A DNA stretch of 10,231 nucleotides, from contig JAGGZA010000094.1 in the NCBI GenBank assembly GCA_021162265.1, forward strand, positions 1 to 10,231, given 5' to 3'. The notes beneath the pieces are model-generated. The model was not told the origin of the DNA. It was given only the letters and a program-made list of their open reading frames with translations, and searched no databases. The translations under genes and the position numbers were made by a program. This DNA is from Candidatus Aerophobota bacterium. Its GTDB lineage: Bacteria > Aerophobota > Aerophobia > Aerophobales > B3-G15. Shown one piece after another: positions 6,389 to 10,231 of the stretch (within the stretch, counting starts at the first letter, position 1; each line of letters opens with the position of its first letter).

Positions 6389-8200
6389 ATGGCATCTTAT
6401 AATGTTGATTTTGAACCGGTTGGCAGGAGAGGAAAATGCAGGGATGATGAGTCACTTCTTGAGTGCGCGCATCGCTTAGGAGTGGGTATAGTTAGTTTAT
6501 GCGGGGGACAGGGAAAATCTCACTGCTGCAAGGTTCAAATCTTAAAAGGGTCCACATCAAAACCAACTAAAAATGAGATAGAGTGTTTTTCACCTGAAGA
6601 GCTAAAAAATGGTTATCGCTTAGCCTGTCAAACTTACATAAATAGCGATTGTAAAGTTCGAGTTCCTCTTGAGTCATTAACTACACCCCAGCGTATCCAG
6701 CTGGAGGGATTAGAAATTGACGTTAAGCTACAGCCACCCGTTAGCTCCTATTATGTACAGGTATCATCTCCGTCTATGTCAGACCTGCAGGCTGATGGTG
6801 AACGAATAATAGAAAGGCTAAATCGCCAGTTTAATCTTTCCTGCAGGAAAATCGATATTGATGTTTTAAGAGGTATCTCACCCCTGTTGCGCTCTTTTAA
6901 CTGGGAGACTAAGGTTTTTGTGCGAGATGATGAGATAATAGCCATTGGTTCCCGGCAAAGCTCTGGTGTAGGGTTAGCTGTAGACCTGGGTACTACTAAG
7001 ATAGCTGGTTATTTACTTGATTTAAGCAGCGGGAAAACTTTATCTTCCGAAGGAATTATGAATCCTCAAATTAGTTATGGAGAGGATATTATTTCCCGTC
7101 TCACTTACGCTATGGAATCGTCAGCTAAAGCAGTTAAGTTGCAGAAAGAAGTGGTGGAGGCTCTTAACAGGTTAACAGCTAATCTATGCAGTAAAGCTAA
7201 TGTGAAACTGGAAGAAGTCGTGGAGGCAGTGATAGTAGGAAATACCGCTATGCACCATTTGTTACTTAACCTTCCGGTGAAACAATTAGCATTTTCTCCC
7301 TTTATACCCGCAGTGCAGGGAGCTTTAGATATTAAAGCTCGGGATGTGGGTCTGCGTATTGCTCCAGGAGCCTATATACATTTACTGCCCAATATTGCTG
7401 GTTTTGTAGGTGCTGATCATGTAGCTATGCTGTTGGCTACGAAAAAGATATGGGAAGGTGAAAACCTCGTAATAGCACTTGATATTGGAACTAATACAGA
7501 GGTTTCTTTAATAGATAATGGGAGTATAACAAGTGTTTCCTGTGCTTCTGGTCCTGCGTTTGAAGGAGCTCATATTAAGCATGGTATGCGGGCTACAGAT
7601 GGTGCTATAGAGAGAGTACAGCTAACAGAGGAAGGTGTTGAGTATCAGACTGTTGGAGGAATTGCACCGGTTGGTCTCTGTGGTTCTGGTATCATAGATG
7701 CTATAGCCCAGCTTTATTTATCCGGTGTGATAAGTAAAGAGGGCAGGATGAATGATCATCCCCGGGTACGCATCCATGATAACAAAAGAGAATTTATGTT
7801 AGTTAGTGAAAAGGAGCGGGGCAGTCCTCCGGCAATTACAGTTACTCAAGAAGATGTACGGGAGATACAGCTGGCTAAGGGAGCTATACGCTCTGGTATC
7901 AATGTGCTTTTGCAGGAGAAAGGTCGCTCTGAAGAGGAAATTGAAAAGGTAATTATTGCTGGAGCCTTTGGTAGTTATATAAATATAAAAAGTGCTGTAG
8001 CTATTGGAATGCTACCTTCCCTGCCTTTAGACCGCTTTCAACAGGTGGGAAATGCAGCTGGTATAGGGGCTAAGTTGGCTTTACTATCTACCAGTGAGCG
8101 ACACAGTGCAGAATCTATAGCTCACGGAATCTCATACATTGAACTGGCAGCTTCTCCTCATTATGAGGATATTTTTATTGAAGCAATGTACTTTGGATAA
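6389..8200 (+). CDS. Reductive activator of corrinoid protein (RACo-type, ferredoxin plus ASKHA ATPase domain)
   Basis: This 603-residue protein uses ATP to reduce inactive Co(II) corrinoid back to Co(I), keeping the methyl carrier working. Residues 1-95 form a [2Fe-2S] ferredoxin-like domain. A linker region follows to about 190, then an ASKHA (actin/Hsp70-like) ATPase domain. That domain shows AVDLGTTK (197-204), VGNTAMHH (283-290), ALDIGTNTE (363-371), ASGPAFEGA (386-394), GLCGSG (429-434) and AGAFGS (524-529). Length and order match the DUF4445/RACo family. Odd point: the cluster motif normally reads C-G-G-x-G-x-C-x-x-C, but here it is CGGQGKSHCC, with C38, S44, C46, C47 and C80. The second ligand Cys is Ser, while an extra Cys sits at 46. 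The start has AGGAAG at 6378-6383. The gene begins 30 bases after the corrinoid protein, its direct partner. Confidence 0.93.
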   Translation: MASYNVDFEPVGRRGKCRDDESLLECAHRLGVGIVSLCGGQGKSHCCKVQILKGSTSKPTKNEIECFSPEELKNGYRLACQTYINSDCKVRVPLESLTTPQRIQLEGLEIDVKLQPPVSSYYVQVSSPSMSDLQADGERIIERLNRQFNLSCRKIDIDVLRGISPLLRSFNWETKVFVRDDEIIAIGSRQSSGVGLAVDLGTTKIAGYLLDLSSGKTLSSEGIMNPQISYGEDIISRLTYAMESSAKAVKLQKEVVEALNRLTANLCSKANVKLEEVVEAVIVGNTAMHHLLLNLPVKQLAFSPFIPAVQGALDIKARDVGLRIAPGAYIHLLPNIAGFVGADHVAMLLATKKIWEGENLVIALDIGTNTEVSLIDNGSITSVSCASGPAFEGAHIKHGMRATDGAIERVQLTEEGVEYQTVGGIAPVGLCGSGIIDAIAQLYLSGVISKEGRMNDHPRVRIHDNKREFMLVSEKERGSPPAITVTQEDVREIQLAKGAIRSGINVLLQEKGRSEEEIEKVIIAGAFGSYINIKSAVAIGMLPSLPLDRFQQVGNAAGIGAKLALLSTSERHSAESIAHGISYIELAASPHYEDIFIEAMYFG

Positions 8201-8216
8201 TTGCAGGGAAGAATAA

Positions 8217-8399
8217 ATGATGGAAACCAGGCTAAAAAGTAAAACAAAAATGGATACAATGGATACAGTAGATGTAGCCAGGGTCCGCTCAGCTGCTTTA
8301 GCTGCAGATTTAATATTAGGTCATGATAGGTATGCCATGCGTTACATTAATGCTTATCGGCTTATCAGCAGTGATAAAAAAAGCAGAGGAAAAAGTTAA
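8217..8399 (+). CDS. Small hypothetical protein of 60 residues
   Basis: I do not recognise this protein. It starts at ATG 8217 (a second Met follows at 8220), with AGGGAAG at 8205-8211 upstream, only 16 bases after the activator gene. It is basic at both ends. A middle part rich in Ala, Val, Leu and Arg (about residues 18-50, including VRSAALAADLILGHDRYAMRY) would form an amphipathic helix or two. There is no signal peptide, no Cys and no clear membrane segment. Position and ribosome site make it a likely real gene, perhaps an accessory of the corrinoid system; a chance ORF cannot be excluded. Confidence 0.5.
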   Translation: MMETRLKSKTKMDTMDTVDVARVRSAALAADLILGHDRYAMRYINAYRLISSDKKSRGKS

Positions 8400-8412
8400 G
8401 AAATAGATAATG

Positions 8413-8441
8413 CCAGATTATAGAAGTAAATAGTAATCTGG
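8413..8441 (+). promoter_or_regulatory. Inverted repeat (8-bp arms) before the DUF2148 gene
   Basis: CCAGATTA at 8413-8420 and TAATCTGG at 8434-8441 are perfect reverse complements with 13 bases between them, in the 82-base gap between the small ORF and the DUF2148 gene. Only a short TTTT follows, after GAGGA, so termination would be weak. It could be an mRNA hairpin or a dimeric-repressor operator. Confidence 0.4.
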
Positions 8442-8481
8442 AGGATTTTATATCCGGGATTATTTCTAAGATGAGGGGAAA

Positions 8482-9000
8482 ATGGAAGAAAGCTTAAAAA
8501 TAGTGGCAGATTTGATGGTTATAGCAGCCAGGACTGCTCCCAAGGCAGGAGGAAAGGATTTCATAGAGATTAAACTTCTATCAGGAAAAGAAAAGGACCT
8601 TTTGGGAGATGAAATGATTAAATATGGACAAGGGTCTGGAAAACGGAATTTTGATCGAGATGGAGAAAATGTAAAAAATTCCTCTTTAGTTGTTCTTATT
8701 GGGCTAAAAGCAGCTAAGTCTATGGGATTGAATTGTGGAGGATGTGGCTCAAAGGGATGTAAAGATCGACATCCAAGAGAGGGAAATGAATTTGTGGGAC
8801 CACAATGTATTTACAGGCTGCTTGATATGGGAATTGCTATAGGGTCTGCTGTAAAAATAGCAGGTTTATTAAACGTTGACAATCGTGTGATGTACCGTGC
8901 AGGAGTTGTAGCCAGGAAAATAGGACTGATGGATGCAGATATAGTGATAGGAATTCCTTTATCAGCAACAGGGAAAAATATTTACTTTGACCGAAGGTAA
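8482..9000 (+). CDS. DUF2148 domain protein, ferredoxin-like cysteine cluster
   Basis: This 172-residue protein belongs to the DUF2148 family, common in anaerobes and of unknown biochemical role. The Cys pattern C85-G-G-C88-x4-C93 with C109 in the FVGPQCIYRLLD segment suggests an iron-sulfur centre. The family's conserved ends are clear: MGIAIGSAVKIA (116-127), NVDNRVMYRAG (131-141) and IVIGIPLSATGKNIYFDR (154-171). Length is normal and no residues appear missing. The start has GAGG at 8473-8476, five bases before the ATG. It ends the co-directional series after the corrinoid activator, so it may supply or handle electrons for corrinoid reduction; that is inference from place only. Confidence 0.88.
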   Translation: MEESLKIVADLMVIAARTAPKAGGKDFIEIKLLSGKEKDLLGDEMIKYGQGSGKRNFDRDGENVKNSSLVVLIGLKAAKSMGLNCGGCGSKGCKDRHPREGNEFVGPQCIYRLLDMGIAIGSAVKIAGLLNVDNRVMYRAGVVARKIGLMDADIVIGIPLSATGKNIYFDRR

Positions 9001-9102
9001 ATAAGTTTTAAGAGAACAGTATTTATGGAGGGGGTAAGGTAGGACACAAGATGTTTAGTATGACTTTAAGATATACTCGCTCAATCTCATCATACAAAGA
9101 AT

Positions 9103-9129
9103 AAAAAAAACAGCAGACAATCTTTGCTG
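9103..9129 (-). terminator. Intrinsic terminator for a minus-strand gene
   Basis: CAGCA at 9111-9115 pairs with TGCTG at 9125-9129 (partly extended inward). On the minus strand this short stem runs into eight T (A-run at 9103-9110). It stands 23 bases past the stop of the minus-strand ORF at 9152, where a terminator of that gene would be. The stem is short, so strength is uncertain. In the + direction there is no T-run, so it does not clearly end the methyltransferase operon. Confidence 0.5.
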
Positions 9130-9151
9130 CAAAAATCTAAACTAATGTTGC

Positions 9152-9355
9152 TTAACAAATCATCGGAGGAATACCCAAATAGGCAAGGAGCCGATCTTGA
9201 AGGGTATTTGTCTTTGATAGAGAATTAAGGTCTCCCCTCCTGAGACGAATCTTTCCACTTAACTCACCCTGAAATTTACCACGAGTATCATTAGCTTTCT
9301 CCATAACTTTCTGATTTTTGTGGATTTTAATCCTATTATGTATGTTATTTTTGGA
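9152..9355 (-). pseudogene. 3' remnant of an unrecognised minus-strand gene
   Basis: On the minus strand a frame runs open from a stop at 9356-9358 to TAA at 9152-9154 (67 codons). The only ATG in it, at 9302-9304, would give 50 residues. The peptide is basic and polar, with KIHKNQKVMEKANDTRG early and LLAYLGIPP near the end, and it looks protein-like but I cannot place it. No good ribosome site precedes the ATG, yet a terminator follows the stop. That fits the tail of a truncated gene. A transposase tail is possible given the nearby transposon-like end, but this is a guess. Confidence 0.35.
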
Positions 9356-9374
9356 TCAGAACTATTTCGTTGAT

Positions 9375-9412
9375 TTTAGCCCAACTTCCCGAATAGAGGA
9401 AGTTGGGCTAAA
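9375..9412. repeat. Perfect 15-bp inverted repeat
   Basis: TTTAGCCCAACTTCC at 9375-9389 is exactly complementary to 9398-9412, with an 8-base loop (9390-9397). No long T-run follows on either strand: the + side reads AAAGATGATGTTTT and the minus side TAAAATC. It may be a rho-independent terminator-like hairpin at the end of the operon region, or part of a mobile-element end. Confidence 0.6.
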
Positions 9413-9436
9413 GATGATGTTTTAGCCAGGGCAGAG

Positions 9437-9488
9437 GTATGACATTTTTATTTTGCAAAAAGTATGACATATTTACTTTGCATTGACA
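9437..9488. mobile_element. Tandem 21-bp direct repeats resembling an IS21-type transposon end (solo)
   Basis: Two copies, 9437-9457 and 9462-9482, agree in 19 of 21 bases (GTATGACATTTTTATTTTGC... and its variant), and TTGACA follows at 9483-9488. IS21-family ends commonly carry repeated internal blocks with A/T-rich TGACA...TTTGCA sequence and a TGTCA terminus, and on the minus strand this tract begins TGTCAATGCAAA. No istA or istB gene is found in the window, so this would be a relic end or a small non-autonomous derivative. The family call rests on remembered pattern only. Confidence 0.4.
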
Positions 9489-9709
9489 TGCAGCCTCATT
9501 TTAGTTGACTTAACAAGCTTATCTGATAAATTTAAGGTTGAATAATGAACCTTTGAGGTGTCCGCAAAATATCTAAAATAGGAAAATCTACCCTTTATAA
9601 GATGACAAGAGAAGGCAAAAATGCCGGGTTGGAGGCAATTAATCTTGGTACTGGATTAGGTATAGCGATTGGAACAGCAGTTTGCGCCATAGAAAAGAAA
9701 AAATCTTGA
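9489..9709 (+). other. Non-coding stretch with a short ORF remnant
   Basis: This stretch holds a 6-bp inverted repeat (AAGGTT...AACCTT, around 9535-9555). After a stop it also has an open frame whose only ATG is at 9602, ending with TGA at 9707-9709 (35 residues). The peptide has one Gly-rich hydrophobic segment (AINLGTGLGIAIGTAVCAI) and a lysine-rich end, like a membrane helix. There is no ribosome site before the ATG, so I read it as a gene fragment or chance ORF rather than a gene. Confidence 0.3.
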
Positions 9710-9857
9710 GCCTCGCAACTCTTCGCCGCTTTGTGGCTCGGTCTCAGTTTCGCCGAGACTCCGATAACAGCGGATAAAAGACTTCGCTACGCTCTGCCCA
9801 AATCCTGCTCCGTAGTACTTCAAATACGCTCGAAACGTTGTCCGAATGCCTGAATGG
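9708..9857. repeat. GC-rich island, candidate dispersed intergenic repeat
   Basis: By hand count 80 of these 150 bases are G or C, clearly above the A/T-rich flanks. The stretch holds no ORF of note but several short palindromes, such as GTCTC...GAGAC with CTCGG...CCGAG and TCCG...CGGA. Sharp composition limits and repeated small hairpins suggest an inserted repetitive element; whether it recurs elsewhere cannot be seen here. Confidence 0.35.
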
Positions 9858-9889
9858 AAAGAAAGCAGCGAAAATAGAAAAAAGTTGTA

Positions 9890-9895
9890 TATAAT
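9890..9895 (+). promoter_or_regulatory. Possible -10 promoter element
   Basis: A perfect TATAAT lies about 40 bases before the ATG at 9935, in an A/T-rich tract. No matching -35 is seen at the proper distance, so the call is weak. It would suit transcription of the small genes at the right edge. Confidence 0.3.
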
Positions 9896-9934
9896 ATGAA
9901 AGGACTATCTAAAAAACAAGAGGAGAATAAGATT

Positions 9935-10130
9935 ATGTCTGAGGAACGTGTTCCTGCTGATTACACTGAATTGAAGATATATGCGTTGGAAAATGTCAGA
10001 GCAATATACGAATTAGCAGGCAAGCAGTTTATATGACAAATCTTATAAATGTGTGCTTCCAGAATACAGAAAGCCTAAAGAAGATGAAATTGAAGCCTGT
10101 AGTTATTACCTGGATGAAGAGATTTTATGA
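9935..10130 (+). pseudogene. Small gene of unknown function with a frameshift
   Basis: ATG at 9935 has AGGAG at 9921-9925 nine bases upstream and codes for 33 residues (MSEERVPADYTELKIYALEN..., ending QFI) before TGA at 10034-10036. Right there the +1 frame becomes open, with YDKSYKCVLPEYRKPKEDE-type sequence, and runs to TGA at 10128-10130. That second frame has no start codon of its own because a TAG lies just before it. The simplest reading is one gene of about 64 residues broken by a single-base indel near 10028-10036, either a real mutation or a sequencing error. The downstream stop overlaps the next ATG (ATGA), as in translationally coupled genes. I do not recognise the protein. Confidence 0.45.
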
Positions 10131-10231
10131 GAAAGGTTTATGAGAAAGGAAGGTTAGATAAGAAGTGGATAGAATTGTACTGTAAGGGAGACCGGGAAAG
10201 TTGTATTCGTTATCAGATGGAAGAAAAAGGC
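10127..10231 (+). CDS. Small cysteine-containing protein, 3' partial, unknown function
   Basis: ATG at 10127 overlaps the upstream stop by the ATGA pattern, and the frame stays open for 35 codons to the window edge. The visible part contains KKWIELYCKGDRESCIRYQM, that is Y-C-x-G-x4-C-x-R-Y, with two Cys spaced seven apart. Similar short Cys-containing segments occur in small anaerobe proteins that bind metal or iron-sulfur centres, but I cannot name a family with confidence. There is no separate strong ribosome site, so expression would depend on coupling to the upstream, frameshifted gene. Confidence 0.5.
   Translation, partial: MRKVYEKGRLDKKWIELYCKGDRESCIRYQMEEKG

Noticed and set aside
6167..6945. 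Antisense ORFs in the corrinoid protein and activator genes
   Set aside because: Cys- and Ser-rich translations typical of reversed coding sequence, with no independent support.
9051..9104. 17-codon ORF after the DUF2148 gene
   Set aside because: It is very short, with a weak ribosome site and no recognisable peptide. The rest of 9001-9102 also shows nothing I can support.
9437..9482. CRISPR array
   Set aside because: Only two direct repeats separated by four bases, with no spacers of usual size and no cas genes.

Overview
The window reads as part of the chromosome of a low-GC anaerobic bacterium. Shine-Dalgarno sites are strong, one gene starts with TTG, and the gene content is corrinoid (vitamin B12) methyl-transfer chemistry. 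The style fits Firmicutes, Thermotogae or Atribacterota-like lineages, but nothing in the sequence fixes the taxon. All convincing genes between 1 and 9000 lie on the + strand in a tight series.

Region 1 (1-3223) is a sugar-type (CUT1) ABC importer behind a regulator. It starts with the C-terminal end of a GntR/FadR-type repressor that runs in from the left. Next comes a solute-binding protein that has lost its signal peptide and first lobe start, then a long perfect hairpin, then two MalF/MalG-like permeases. No ATPase gene is present. The join between regulator and binding protein looks like a deletion or an assembly error.

Region 2 (3248-9000) is a methyltransferase module. It holds two different uroporphyrinogen-decarboxylase-superfamily (UroD) methyltransferases, a cobalamin-binding corrinoid protein with the DxHxxG motif, and a RACo-type reductive activator ([2Fe-2S] domain plus ASKHA ATPase domain). 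These are followed by a small unknown protein of 60 residues and a DUF2148 cysteine-rich protein. The usual logic is that a methyltransferase moves a methyl group from substrate to Co(I), the corrinoid protein carries it, a second methyltransferase passes it on, and RACo rescues Co(II). No pterin-binding (MtrH/MtvA-like) second methyltransferase is seen. The co-directional sugar importer suggests that the substrate could be a methylated or methoxylated sugar, polyol or glycoside. That is inference.

Region 3 (9001-10231) is a gene-poor scar. It contains a minus-strand ORF remnant with its own terminator, a 15-bp perfect hairpin, two 21-bp direct repeats that look like an IS21-type transposon end without its transposase, a short ORF remnant, a 150-bp GC-rich island, and finally a small gene broken by a frameshift that overlaps the start of a small cysteine-containing protein cut by the window edge.

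The most notable points are the importer plus two-UroD corrinoid cluster, the absence of canonical zinc ligands in both UroD proteins, a Ser in place of a cluster Cys in the activator, the truncated binding protein, and the hairpin that swallows a false permease start.
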